DNA from: Marisa cornuarietis
Taxonomy: Eukaryota > Mollusca > Gastropoda > Architaenioglossa > Ampullariidae
DNA length: 64,000 nt
Assembly: GCA_004794655.1 (NCBI GenBank)
Contig: SMMW01000148.1
Span: 1 to 64,000, forward strand
Direction: 5' to 3'
The notes under the pieces were generated by a model. It was not told the origin of the DNA and searched no databases. It saw nothing but the letters and a program-made list of their open reading frames with translations. Position numbers and translations under genes: made by a program. Positions 12,401 to 21,590 of this stretch are shown here, piece after piece. Each line of letters starts with the position of its first letter. The stretch's first letter is position 1.

Positions 12401-15400
12401 TTCTGATCGCATATTAAAAGGCATGTAGATTACAGATACTATCCGTGATCTGTGTGTTCCATTGTGTGTACAATACAAATTGTACCTGTGGATCGTGTGT
12501 CCAAGTGTATATAAATTACATATCTTAGCTGTGGATCGTGTGTCCAAGTGTATTTACAGTACAAATCCTATGCGTGCAGTGTGTCCGAAAGGTACGTACG
12601 GCAACAAGTGCAAGAACACCTGCAGTGTCTATTGTGATGAACAAGACTGTCTACCTGGAAACGGAACCTGCGCCAAGTCCTGTCCACCTGGACAAACAGG
12701 AAGCTTCTGCGACAAAGGTGGGTTTTATTTATCATTTATTTTCTTAGCTGGAAATGAAAACGATCGGATATAACGTGGATTTATTGTAGAGGACAAACGT
12801 GTTTTGAAGTATTGAATTAGGCTGGTGTCTTCAATTTACATTTTACTCTAGACAAAACAATTACTCTTAACTAAAAATCTAAAAATCTTCACTATTATTA
12901 AACCTTATATCCACATCGTTCTATCTGTAGTACTATGCCCAGTACTCAACATTTTGTCTTTATAGCTGCTAGAAATATCTTTCACTTTTCAGTTCCTTAT
13001 TGTAAAGACTTTTTTGTCCATCGTCTTCTTACTGTTTCTGCTAACCCCTTGTCTATGAGACAGGCCTCGTTGCCTTGACATCATCCCATTGAATGTTTTA
13101 CTCAACCTTTAACATCAGCATCTTTCCGGAAGATTCTCACATATATACAATATATAACCTTGTATAACACATCATCTTGAGCATTACCCCTAATAACAGT
13201 CCACAAAATGCTAGTCCATCTTCAACGCCCTATTTTTTTCTCTATTGGTTACTTCTCTACTTGTCTTCCTCCGCAGACGGGTGGATTAATATCAGCCTTT
13301 GGCGTAAAGCCTTCCCCAGAAACTCGCTTGTTGTTGCAGTCAAACTTGTTTTGAGGGCTGTACAAATGAAACTAGACTCTCCATGCTTCACATCATTAGT
13401 AAAATATAATCAGTAACATAAATTTTCTTCAAAAAGTTGTCTCTTAATGATGCTTAGCTGCTTTAAGCCGTACAGAGAATGCAGTCTGTTGTATCCACTT
13501 AAACACTTAATTTGCTTTATCTCATCAACTTAAAATGAGGGAAAAGGTGTCTTATTTCCACGGCCTAAGTGAAAATTTAAAAGAGATTTATAAGGACATT
13601 GAAATTAAGGAGACAGCGTAAAGTATTTAGCATTTATCTTGGCTAATGTTTGGCAGAAATTTGACATGTCCATACACTTAATATGTAATGCTTCAGTTAA
13701 GTTTGGTGTATTACTTCTTTTTTAGTTAACAATATTTGTGATTTTGTGCTAAAAGTGTAGCATATAAAATAAAAAGGGCTAGACTGCAATAAAACCATAT
13801 TATTAGCAAAATGTGAAGATATGTATAAGTACGGACAAAATGTGTTTGATTCTAACGTGCAGTAAGATACATATAAAATTTTTTCTGATGTCTGCAACTG
13901 TTTTTTTTTTGTTGTAAATTCTGTGTAAAGTGAAGTCTTGAGAAGGGGCGAAGTAAGTGACTAGTAAGGTATCGCACATTTGCCGTAAACCTTATTACAC
14001 CTACAGATAAATTTATTTACATAAGACAGACAGTAAAAGATAAATTATGGATATACTTTCGCTTACAATATTCAAGAGTCAAAGCAGTGCTACGCATTTA
14101 ATACTTGTACCTCCCCCTCCTCCTCATCCTCCCTCACTTGCAGTTTTATGTGTTTGTTGCGACGGATAGACAATTCAACATTAGATTATGAATTTAGATT
14201 ATTTTTTTCTGTAGAAAAAATGTAAAAATTCCCACACCAAGTGTAGTACCATGGCCAGAGTCTACGTAATAAGTCATACAAAGAAAAAGTACAATTCTTC
14301 ATCAACAACTAACCTGCTAAAAAGTTCTATCACTTATCATTTCCGTTTGGCAAGGACTTTAAATTAAATGGAAAGGCCTGCATTAAGGATGTTGTGAGGA
14401 GTGCTGTTGACAAAGTGCTGCTGTGTTTCAGAGTGTGCCAACGGAACATACGGGTATTCATGTACCCAAACCTGCAGCGCCGGGTGCGTGGGGGGAATCT
14501 GTCACCATGTCAACGGCACGTGCAGCCATGGGTGCACGATTGGCTTAGAGGGAGATTACTGCGATCAAGGTTAGAATTTAAGTCCCTTTAGAGACTGAGG
14601 CCAGAAACAGAGACAAAATAATGTTAATACGCTTATAACAGCATGAAGGGAAAAAAAAGAAAATAAGCAGCCAATAGCTCACACCCACGCACGGATGCAA
14701 ATGGAGAGATAAAGAGTGTGAGAGGTATACAGGGCATATATAGACATGTCACAAGAAGAACTGAATCAACTAGCGACTCAAATGAACTAAATTAACGGCT
14801 AATTGAAAGAAATGAACAAAACAGTGAATAAGTATGTAGGGTTGGAGGACAAATGTCAACGAAAGAATGAAGTATGGAGTGAATAAAAGAATGTTTGTTT
14901 CTATAACACATTGCAAATTTAATACATTACATTTCCTATATTTTATTCCCTGGAACACATATTAGTAACGCTTGGAATCGGGAGTCTGAGAAATGTTTTG
15001 TCAGGTGATGTAGGTATTGTACAAACATCGCAGTGTGCATGCACATGGTCCATTGTTGATCAAACCATCGTCATGCAGCGCATGACTGTACTGAGGGGTA
15101 AGAAACGAGAAAATGCGAGAAAAAAGAACTGATGGACGAATGCTTGGCCAGTTTTAAAACGTTTTAATTATTACTTCTCCTGTTTAGAGTATACAGCTGT
15201 AACCTTCAGCCTTGAGAGCAGAGACAAGTCCAGCGCCGGTTGTGCAAGTGGTAAGTGTCATGATGTCACTGTGGTAAGTGTCATGATGTCACTGTGGTAA
15301 GTGCCATCATGTCACTGTGGTAAGTGTCATCATGTCACCGTGGTAAGTGTCATCATGTCACTGTGGTAAGTGCCATCATGTCACTGTGGTAAGTGTCACC

Positions 15401-15916
15401 ATGCCACTGTGGTAAGTGCCATCATGTCACTGTGGTAAGTGCCATCATGCCACTGTGGTAAGTGACATCATGTCACTGTGGTAAGTGCCATCATGTCACT
15501 GTGGTAAGTGTCGTCATGTCATTGTGGTAAGTGCCATCATGTCACTGTGGTAAGTGTCGTCATGTCATTGTGGTAAGTGTCATCATGTCACTGGCCAGTT
15601 TAGCAAAAATGTGTCGAACACTTGAACGGTCTCTTCTGTGACTCAGTTATAATATGCGATAACATATTGTGCTTATAAAACTAACTAAATCAATAACTAT
15701 TTTTTGGGAACTATTTCGGTGTACATATATCTGACTCTTGCATATTATTTTGCAGCTGAACCACTGCCAAACTTCAGTGGAATTTTTGTCACGTGTTTCA
15801 GCGTCGGCTTTTTTATCTCCCTTGCAGTATACGTGACTATAAAAAAGGTAACTGTAGCTATATTTATTAAGCAAATGTCTACAGTTTTTTTTTCATGCGC
15901 TGAAGCAGATAGTTAA
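3422..15916 (+). CDS. Gene 2: phosphatase-less receptor with EGF and galactose-binding-like ectodomain (gene span)
   Basis: Predicted single-pass membrane receptor related to gene 3. Twelve exons join in frame: 3422-3485, 8337-8474, 8984-9148, 9899-10090, 10341-10571, 10996-11193, 11489-11629, 11883-12017, 12580-12717, 14432-14569, 15188-15250 and 15756 onward. Internal exons up to 15250 are all phase 1-1. Domain order: signal peptide; EGF-like; two galactose-binding (F5-8C/fucolectin-like) domains, each over two exons; four EGF-like; short linker; membrane segment. This copies gene 3 exon by exon. If the last exon is not spliced it runs to a TAA at 15914-15916, giving 587 residues with a short tail and no phosphatase domain; AATAAA follows at 16086-16091. 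A GTAACT donor at 15848 could instead lead to unseen exons, but none for a phosphatase was found on this strand. The frame has no internal stop. Ligand unknown; exon borders are predictions. Confidence 0.78.
4310..5989 (-). pseudogene. Reverse transcriptase part of the CR1/L2-like LINE
   Basis: Open frame of about 560 codons. It starts before the first Met (5896): the in-frame VFSDYFTSKI segment lies upstream, just after the frameshift near 6000. It holds all main RT blocks, including YADDTQLY, and a C-terminal region with CPDYFSELL. It is intact inside but separated from the endonuclease by frameshifts. Confidence 0.85.
5994..7765 (-). pseudogene. Endonuclease and linker part of the CR1/L2-like LINE
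   Basis: 6314-7765 encodes a basic N-terminal segment and the endonuclease (VGLFNAQSV, IFIITETWL, RGGGITIIYR, ILLGDVNVHF, SSDHYSVLIEL). 5994-6329 continues in another frame as the basic linker (SRPLMRQSK, APWYSHIRVELRDLKRTRRR). The change of frame around 6315-6330 is a disabling indel. Confidence 0.8.
7815..7940 (-). mobile_element. Fragment of the same LINE family
   Basis: This segment matches about 4355-4460 of the adjacent LINE (shared TAGGTGGCGGATRTG, GAGAGAGTT and CYATGACCRTRTGTTGTTG), with scattered differences. It looks like a second, heavily truncated copy beside the full one. Confidence 0.6.
8157..8176 (+). repeat. Poly-T tract
   Basis: An uninterrupted run of about 20 T in gene 2 intron 1, perhaps the tail of an antisense retroposed sequence. 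No element body was recognised. Confidence 0.7.
8337..8474 (+). CDS. Gene 2 exon 2: EGF-like domain 1
   Basis: It follows the acceptor CCCTAG and ends at TATG|GTGAGA, phase 1-1. It encodes EACATQGWFGPDCVFKCRC and then a cysteine pattern ending GYTGTACQYG. The matching exon of gene 3 (56509-56661) carries GWFGPNCVYKCHC, so position and type are confirmed by the paralog. Confidence 0.87.
8631..8704 (+). repeat. Partial duplicate of the next exon's acceptor and 5' end
   Basis: The block repeats the branch/acceptor region and start of exon 3 (8952-9034): TTACAAATATTTTCTGTACAG followed by GTCTGTGG and GCCAGAAGTTCTGACGCC. The copy then diverges and meets a stop. It is a decoy splice acceptor about 320 bases ahead of the real one. 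Confidence 0.8.
8984..9148 (+). CDS. Gene 2 exon 3: first half of galactose-binding-like domain A
   Basis: Acceptor CTGTACAG, donor GAGA|GTAAGA, phase 1-1. It encodes AVSVGARSSDASEE to WVTQVNVLVPE. The matching gene 3 exon (55248-55439) ends FVTQVIVKTPI. The frame stays open past the donor to 9330, so read-through would give a truncated protein. Family assignment (F5-8C/fucolectin-like) comes from the paralog. Confidence 0.72.
9899..10090 (+). CDS. Gene 2 exon 4: second half of galactose-binding-like domain A
   Basis: Encodes TQRPEHVTLVHKGSGGD to CEVHVISG, matching LNVCDVNVLGG at the end of gene 3 exon 4. The start is set by phase: the AG at 9897-9898 gives phase 1, while the CAG at 9901-9903 would create a stop after joining. 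Donor GTGAGG. Confidence 0.72.
10341..10571 (+). CDS. Gene 2 exon 5: first half of galactose-binding-like domain B
   Basis: Begins GRNLALKKNASKS after TTCCAG, the hallmark start of fucolectin/F5-8C-like domains (gene 3: GRNIALKKNATQS). It continues through KAVDYESS to WRVEIHNKMR. Donor GTAAGT, phase 1-1. Confidence 0.87.
10996..11193 (+). CDS. Gene 2 exon 6: second half of galactose-binding-like domain B
   Basis: Encodes IRNTGFHISVGVRDKSN to SLCDVRIFGG. The end LCxVxxxGG is shared with gene 3 exon 6 (LCEVRVLGG). Acceptor TCTAG, donor GTGAGG, phase 1-1. Confidence 0.85.
11201..11299 (+). repeat. 33-bp minisatellite directly behind exon 6
   Basis: Three tandem copies of a 33-bp unit (TTTACACTACTTACACGATT then YTAAGTGATC) start about 8 bases after the exon 6 donor. 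The first copy contains GTAAGTG. Confidence 0.85.
11489..11629 (+). CDS. Gene 2 exon 7: EGF-like domain 2
   Basis: Encodes DCLDGYYGWLCEGLCSC to GRRGLGCQE. Gene 3 exon 7 carries CLNGYFGWSCERRCQC. Acceptor TTTACAG, donor GTGAGT, phase 1-1. Confidence 0.88.
11883..12017 (+). CDS. Gene 2 exon 8: EGF-like domain 3
   Basis: Encodes CAPGYYGDGCERKCKEC to GCLAGWTGDRCDE, a compact MEGF-type module with cysteines in the usual spacing. Acceptor CCGCAG, donor GTAAGT, phase 1-1. Confidence 0.88.
12580..12717 (+). CDS. Gene 2 exon 9: EGF-like domain 4
   Basis: Encodes VCPKGTYGNKCKNTCSVYC to CPPGQTGSFCDK. Acceptor GTGCAG, donor GTGGGT, phase 1-1. Confidence 0.86.
14432..14569 (+). CDS. Gene 2 exon 10: EGF-like domain 5
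   Basis: Encodes ECANGTYGYSCTQTCSAGC to GCTIGLEGDYCDQ. Acceptor TTTCAG, donor GTTAGA, phase 1-1. The module is not obvious in a simple six-frame scan because a longer wrong-frame ORF overlaps it. Confidence 0.84.
15188..15250 (+). CDS. Gene 2 exon 11: juxtamembrane linker
   Basis: A 21-codon exon (YTAVTFSLESRDKSSAGCAS) after TTTAG, phase 1-1. It ends exactly where the 23-bp splice-donor minisatellite starts. It links the last EGF module in frame to the membrane exon. Confidence 0.68.
15251..15594 (+). repeat. 23-bp minisatellite made of repeated 5' splice sites
   Basis: Fifteen head-to-tail copies of a 23-bp unit. Each begins GTAAGTG and ends CACTGTG or a one-base variant. GTAAGTG occurs at 15251 and every 23 bases to 15573 without a break in period. 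The first copy is the donor of exon 11. Confidence 0.95.
15756..15916 (+). CDS. Gene 2 exon 12: transmembrane segment and probable short tail
   Basis: After TTTTGCAG the exon encodes EPLPNFSG and a membrane segment (IFVTCFSVGFFISLAVYVTI) followed by KK. Unspliced, it runs 22 more codons to a TAA at 15914-15916. A GTAACT at 15848 could be a donor (phase 0), but gene 3's membrane exon ends in phase 2, so the two are not equivalent at their 3' ends. AATAAA at 16086-16091 fits a terminal exon. Confidence 0.68.
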
Positions 15917-16540
15917 GTAGTTAGAGCACTGGCGTCTGATACCTGTAGGGGGCTACATGCCTCTTATTACAAGATACAATGTTAATAATTTTACCCGCAA
16001 ACTACTCTTTTGCATTATATCTTAGAGAAAAACACAAATCTGCTTTTTAGAGGAAGTTAATAATTGCAAATGTATGTAAGTTTTAAATAAATATAAACCC
16101 AATAAGTAAAATGTACGTTAAATAAGAAGACGTTCATGTTTTGTGGACCTTTATGAACATTCTGTCCTTTGATGTCAAATTAACGCCTGTAAGTCAGTCA
16201 TTTCCTCTTAATTTTGTGGTTAGAAATATGTCTTACTGCGGTATTTTACCAATAATGTAAACTGACCGCGACATTGAGCACAAAACAAAAATCTAAAGGC
16301 AACTTGGAAAATTAAAGTTTATGAAGAAATAAAACCTTTTCTATAAATACACTCAATTCAAAGAATGTAGCGCAGTTTAGTTTCACAGTGTAAATGCGAT
16401 GTCGTATGTGCAGATGCCGCTCCATATCAGGAATCTTCCAAACATCGTCTACAGCGTATGACGCATCTAACAGCATTATCGAAGATATAATGACCAGCCG
16501 AAAGCAGATGGATTGAGAGAGTATTCAGCAATGAGGCAGA
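15917..16540. other. Non-coding, probable gene 2 3' UTR then spacer
   Basis: AT-rich sequence with an AATAAA at 16086-16091. No exon is seen. Confidence 0.4.
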
Positions 16541-17230
16541 AGACGACACGTCAAGATTCCTGACAATACTGACACAGAAGACACAGCACGTTAAAATTAC
16601 TGACAAAGCTGACACTGAAGACAAGAACCCTCAAGATTTCTGACAATACTGACACAGAAGACACGATTGACACGTCACGATTTCTGACAATACTGACACA
16701 GAAGACACGACACGTTAAGATTCCTGACAATACTGACACAGAAGACACGACATGTCACGATATCTGACACTACTGACACAGAGACATGAGTGACATGACA
16801 CATCGCGATTTCTGACAATACTAACACAGAAGACACGATTGACACGTCACGATTTCTGACAATACTAACACAGAAGACATAACACGTCAAGATTCCTGAC
16901 AATACTGACACAGAAGATATGACACGTCAAGATTCCTGACTATACTGACACAGAAAACATAACACGTCACGATTTCTGACAATACTGACACAGAAGACAT
17001 GACACATCAAGATTCCTGACAATACTGACACAGAAGACATAACACGTCAAGATTCCTGACACTACTGACACGTCAAGATTCCTGACAATACTGACACAGA
17101 AGACACGACACGTCACGATTTCTGACAATACTGACACAGAAGACATGACACGTCACGATTTCTGACAATACTGACACAGAAGACACGAATACTTTGACAT
17201 TAGACACGACCCCCAAGATTTCTGACAATA
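16540..17230 (+). repeat. Degenerate ~40-bp minisatellite
   Basis: Irregular tandem units built on TGACAATACTGACACAGAAG and GACACGTCA, with lengths varying around 37-44 bp. Several long apparent ORFs on the minus strand are only translations of this repeat. Confidence 0.9.
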
Positions 17231-17567
17231 CTGACACACCAGACATGATATGCCAAAATTACTGACAACACTGACACACCAGACATGATATGCCAAAATT
17301 ACTGACAACACTGACACACCAGACATGATATGCCAAAATTACTGACAACACTGACACACCAGACATGATATGCCAAAATTACTGACAACACTGACACACC
17401 AGACATGATATGCCAAAATTACTGACAACACTGACACACCAGACATGATATGCCAAAATTACTGACAACACTGACACACCAGACATGATATGTCAAAATT
17501 ACTGACAACACTGACACACCAGACATGATATGTCAAAATTACTGACAACACTGACACAGCAAATTGA
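17219..17567 (+). repeat. Homogeneous 40-bp satellite block
   Basis: Eight near-identical 40-bp units (CACACCAGACATGATATGCC plus AAAATTACTGACAACACTGA) in exact period, derived from the preceding minisatellite. Such homogeneity indicates recent expansion. Confidence 0.95.
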
Positions 17568-18435
17568 GCAACAGGGAGTGTGCCAGCAGACATCATTATC
17601 ATCAATATTCCCAACAACAGTAATCCGAGTTGTGTGAACACCATTCTTGTAACTTTAAACATGTTTGACCTGAATTCAGAAGTTTAACTAACAGTCAGAA
17701 ATCGTGTGGTAACTTAATTGCTGATACCACGACACCAACTCTAGCACCAGCATTGCCATTACCACTTCCACCGCCACTGCCAGAACCTATCGGAGTTGTT
17801 TAGGCGATGGTTCCAACAGGGCATTGCTGTAAGGCTCTACAGTTCTTCTCCAATGCCCGGATGAAGACACATCACTAGAAGTCCTGTGACTGTGTCCTGA
17901 AGATATATTAATCACTCATTTGAAGTGGCTAGGTTTTATGATGTTATAGACAAATCGAAATTAAACAAAATGCCTTGATATGAATTCTTAAACTTCACAG
18001 GGTGCGCACAGCAACTCTTTGTGCTGATTAAATGTCATTAATCTGTGTGATTAACAGAAAGTGCAATAAAAGCAAGTTTATTACAACAAAACCACACACA
18101 CACTCACGACTGTTTAGGTGTACTTGATCTTAACAGAATTGTTTACCACTTTCTTCATCTATAGCTTGACGACACCGTGAAACACTTTTCTTGGTGGTCT
18201 GACTGGGTTTTATAATGGACTTCTCGGATTGTGTTGGTGACTTGTTCAAGCAAGCGTGAGCTGAGCTCGGGACTGTGGTGTTGCTGGCATTCCTCGGACA
18301 ACCAACTCACAGTTACTGTCCTTGTTGTCCCCTAATCTTGTAACTGGAATGTGTTTATAAACAAGAACCGACATGGATCATGCTGCTTTGCTACAGTAGG
18401 CTAAACCCACTCCACCCCAACATATAATATATTAA
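17568..18435. other. Spacer without recognised gene
   Basis: Mixed-composition sequence. No exon, RNA gene or known repeat was identified. Confidence 0.4.
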
Positions 18436-19931
18436 CAGGGCTTCTGCTAACGCAAAAAATTGTGCACAGTGCGCATTAAAAGTTCCGATGACCCCTTCAA
18501 TTTTCGTCAGTGGGGTCCCAGGGGAACCCTTCAAATTTGGGCGAAGAACAGATACGAAACTGGGTAAGTGTAGTGTCTGCCATCGTAGCCCTATCTATTG
18601 TTGTCGTCTGCTACAAGGTGAGAGTAGCTTCCCTTGCACTGAGTTTTTTTCCCCCCTTACCAGAAAGAGTTATTATTATTATTAAAGCAGATTTATATAG
18701 CGCAATTTTCAACTCCAGAGTCAACTCAATGCGCTGTACAGTGTATGGGGTTTTAAAATCACCGAAAAATAGCAGAATTCTTGTAGTAAGATCATCAGAT
18801 TAGTTTCACAATCACTGAGAAATATCCAGATTCTGTTGAAGAATTTCCGGACTGAACTACTGGAGGCAATCACCAGTATGCTAGGATAGTCATAGACTGT
18901 GGAGTTGTGGAAGCCAGTGAGACACACCTGTCCGCTAGCTGATATAAAAGCATGGGTAGTCTTCACACCCCTGTGTATGACCAGCAGGTCACGGCAAGAA
19001 CCAGAGCCCATGACAAGCATGACTGTCCACAGTTCATGGCGATGGACGAAGCTACAGTAATGTGGGAGAAGTCTCATATTGTAACTGCTTGGTTAATACT
19101 TCTTTCTATACATAAGAGAACTCGTGATCTAAGTTTTGTAGATCAATCCGCTTAACAGCCACCTACAGTCCTGTTGTCGAGTGCGGAGCTACATGCAGTG
19201 TGGTTGGATCTGTGAGACCTTTGGCTATTCCTGTATATGGCTGATAGACACACGCCACACTGTCAACCTGCACGATGACCACTTCTGATGACGATGACTC
19301 GTTGATGTTGATAGTGACCTTCACCTTGTTTTCTGCCAGTGGTGGGGAGGTGATGTCGTAAAGTTACTTGCTGGTAGAGAATCAGACAAGTGAGATTGGG
19401 AATAAGCACAATGCGTGGTTACTGATTTGTCTGACATACCCTTTGTCTGTCTTTAGCCTCTTGTCACTCTTGAATCTATGAACTTTACCAGCTACTTGTT
19501 TTAGCAAGTCGTCTGCTCCGGGACCCGTTCTGGCTCTCAACGGCCGTGAGTTCAGAGAAAAGCCTTCGTGTCGTTGTGTGATCTAAAGATCCTCAGAAAA
19601 AGCGTTATGGCGTCAGGCAGAAAGCGACGCAGCGAAGAAAGTACCGACTTACGCAATGGGCACTAAAAACACAAGAAACTAAGAAAAATAAAAAAATTGC
19701 GGAGAGCCGCCTCCCTCAAGCCTGTTAGGCGAGGGGACGCCACTCCAACATTCCATTAAGAGTTCCATTAACCTATTTCCAAGATGTTGACAGCGTGGAT
19801 AAAATCATCGTTGATTTGTTAATTTTTTTCACATTGTAAAGGGACCCCTTAGAGTTAGCCTTGGACCCCTTAGAAATCTGAAGAAGGGGGTCCCTGGAAC
19901 CCCAAAGAAATTAGCCTTAGCAGAAGCCCTG
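18436..19931. mobile_element. TIR-bounded segment, hAT-like
   Basis: The segment starts CAGGGCTTCTGCTAA and ends with the exact reverse complement TTAGCAGAAGCCCTG. The subterminal regions are also related (GGGGTCCCAGGGG left, GGGGGTCCCTGG right). TAATATAT lies right after the 3' end and also three bases before the left end, suggesting an 8-bp target duplication of hAT type; the AT-rich context makes this uncertain. No transposase is seen, so it would be non-autonomous. Inside are a transmembrane exon-like sequence (18511-18617), a short interspersed fragment (about 18670-18745) and a piece near 19690-19790 that recurs at 56336-56420. Confidence 0.65.
18511..18617 (+). pseudogene. Second transmembrane exon-like sequence
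   Basis: Between CGTCAG and TACAAG|GTGAGA lies an open exon with the same phases as gene 2 exon 12 read to its internal donor (1 in, 0 out). It encodes NLGEEQIRNWVSVVS and then AIVALSIVVVCYK, typical of receptor phosphatase membrane exons. It could be an alternative membrane exon of gene 2, a relic of another paralog, or an exon caught in the TIR segment. Its first 30 bases resemble the transposon end, which weakens the exon call there. Confidence 0.45.
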
Positions 19932-20439
19932 TAATATATATATATATAATGATAACATACTCCCATAAGGTCAATACATTGCCAGAGTCGTTTTCCAAGA
20001 AATGAAAAGTATACAGTCCAGGCTTGTTATCGTGGTTCAGAATCTGTCCAACACAAATGCTGCGCTAGAGGCGAGAGAGGCGACATTAGGTATAAAGAGA
20101 GGATATGATCCACAACTAAAGGGATTTTCCTAGAAGATCCATTCTGTCCCTCTTAGACACAAAGACAGCATTATCTTTTGCACGGGATCATAATAGAACC
20201 CTTTTTGAAACGGAAAACAAAATAAGCATCAAGGCAGGTAGAAGGAAGAGGAAAGAATTTAGCAGAGAAAAGGGAGGTGGAGACAGAAATGAGGCGAGGC
20301 CCATAAACGTGGGATGGAGATTGAGAGAAGAAAGGAAGAGGCATGAAAGAGAGAGAGAGAGAGAGACAGAGAGTGGCTGATGCTACTGTCTTCTTTCACG
20401 CTGGACCAGACGAGATCACTGCCAGTGACTGAAGTGAAT

Positions 20440-20910
20440 AGTTCAGAGAAACACGTAAATGCGATGCATAGCTTTAATAATTATATTTATAATTATATTT
20501 TAAACGAAAATATATAAACACCTCGTAACATTGGCATTTATATAGCGTATATACATGACATGTTCTCCTCGTGGCACTGATCTGTAAACATGTGCACATG
20601 GTGTTGTAACCTGGTATTAGCATGCCACTATGTCGCTGTAGCCTGGTATTAGCATGCCACTATGTCGCTGTAGCCTGGTATTAGCATGCCACTATGTCGC
20701 TGTAGCCTGGTATTAGCATGCCACTATGTTACTGTAGCCTGGTATTAGCATGCCACTATGTCGCTGTAGCCTGGTATTAGCATGCCACTATGTTACTGTA
20801 GCCTGGTATTAGCATGCCACTATGTTACTGTAGCCTGGTATTAGCATGCCACTATGCCGCTGTAGCCTGGTATTAGCATGCCACTATGTTACTGTAGCCT
20901 GGTCGAGCAA
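20440..20910 (+). mobile_element. Dispersed element carrying a 32-bp satellite (copy 1)
   Basis: The leader at 20440-20605 (AATAGTTCAGAGAAACAC, ATGCATAGCTTTAATAATTA, ACATGACATGTTCTCCTCG) is followed by about nine 32-bp units (CCTGGTATTAGCATGCCAC core, 20610-20903). The same leader and unit recur at 31088-31990. A conserved leader plus a tandem core is the layout described for mollusc pearl/Helentron-like elements; family assignment is inference. Confidence 0.75.
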
Positions 20911-21061
20911 ATAGTAACCGCGAAGAACATATAGTTAATATGCCAGGGTGATTTCACAATAAAGAAGAATATAGAATAATGAATAGAACTGTGTGAAGAC
21001 GAGAAGATGACTGTACACTAATCGCTTGACAGGTAGTTTCCATGACATCGAGTTGTTTTTG

Positions 21062-21225
21062 CAGGGGATAGCGCGAACGCAGTCCCCCTTACGCACAAAT
21101 TACGCACTCGAGTCACCCACATTTGGGGTGATCGCAGGGGTCAACCCGCCCGAGGTGCAATGGACAGGCCTCGCCCTGGGAGGACCTCCTTGCTGATCAA
21201 GGTGCCTCCCGTGCCAGGTAAGTAT
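21062..21225 (-). ncRNA. U1: U1 spliceosomal snRNA, copy 1
   Basis: A 164-nt U1 RNA, the standard length. The 5' end is ATACTTACCTGGC, the exact complement of the 5' splice site. Stem-loop II keeps the U1A-binding AUUGCAC. Stem-loop III has matched changes in both arms (CACCC/GGGTG) around CAAAT. The Sm site AAUUUGUG is intact, and stem-loop IV ends ACTGCGTTCGCGCTATCCCC. The loop I sequence reads AUCAGCAAG, not the AUCAYGAAG I recall for other animals. A PSE-like block lies at -45 to -61. Confidence 0.95.
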
Positions 21226-21267
21226 GAGTCCTAGAGCCGTGTGCACCGACCCACCCCAAACTATTTG

Positions 21268-21286
21268 TGGGCTATTCAGTGGTGAT
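21268..21286 (-). promoter_or_regulatory. Putative proximal sequence element of U1 copy 1
   Basis: On the minus strand the block reads GATCACCACTGAATAGCCC, placed 43-61 bases before the U1 start. Position and the TCACC...GAATAG pattern resemble the animal snRNA PSE. It is preserved in all three U1 copies. Confidence 0.55.
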
Positions 21287-21522
21287 CTACGATGTCTTGT
21301 ATTTATAGTATCTATATCCCTTCTTTTTGTCACTTTTGCTCACCTAGTAAACAAAACTTATTGTCGAATGGTTTCTCTTATTTTATTTTAAAGTTTTGAC
21401 GAAAATCGTTTATTTAAATTTCACAAATGAAGATAAAACGACAAAAGTTTAGATAACTGCAATTTTTGTGTCATAACATATTACGGTTACCTCCCTTATT
21501 TCCTTATGAGTTCCTCAACTCT

Positions 21523-21590
21523 GTGCACCGAACCACCCTAAACTATTTGTGGGCTATTCAGTGGTGATCTACGATGTCTTGTATTTATAG
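21523..21590 (-). promoter_or_regulatory. Orphan copy of the U1 promoter block
   Basis: Repeats 21241-21308 nearly base for base (CTATTTGTGGGCTATTCAG, GTGGTGATCTACGATGTC), but no U1 sequence lies on its downstream side. It belongs to a tandem duplication of the U1 upstream region of about 300 bp. Confidence 0.7.

Noticed and set aside
14394..14591. 65-codon plus-strand ORF
   Set aside because: Wrong frame over gene 2 exon 10; the correct frame gives an EGF module with matching splice phases.
15251..15594. CRISPR-like array
   Set aside because: Units are contiguous with no spacers and the context is an animal gene; it is a minisatellite.
16427..16911. Overlapping minus-strand frames with repeated SVSVLSxIL segments
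   Set aside because: Read-through of the ~40-bp minisatellite; no start context or homology.
18721..19077. 118-codon minus-strand ORF as an intact gene
   Set aside because: It spans the border of a dispersed repeat fragment and lacks recognisable domains; noted only as a possible relic.
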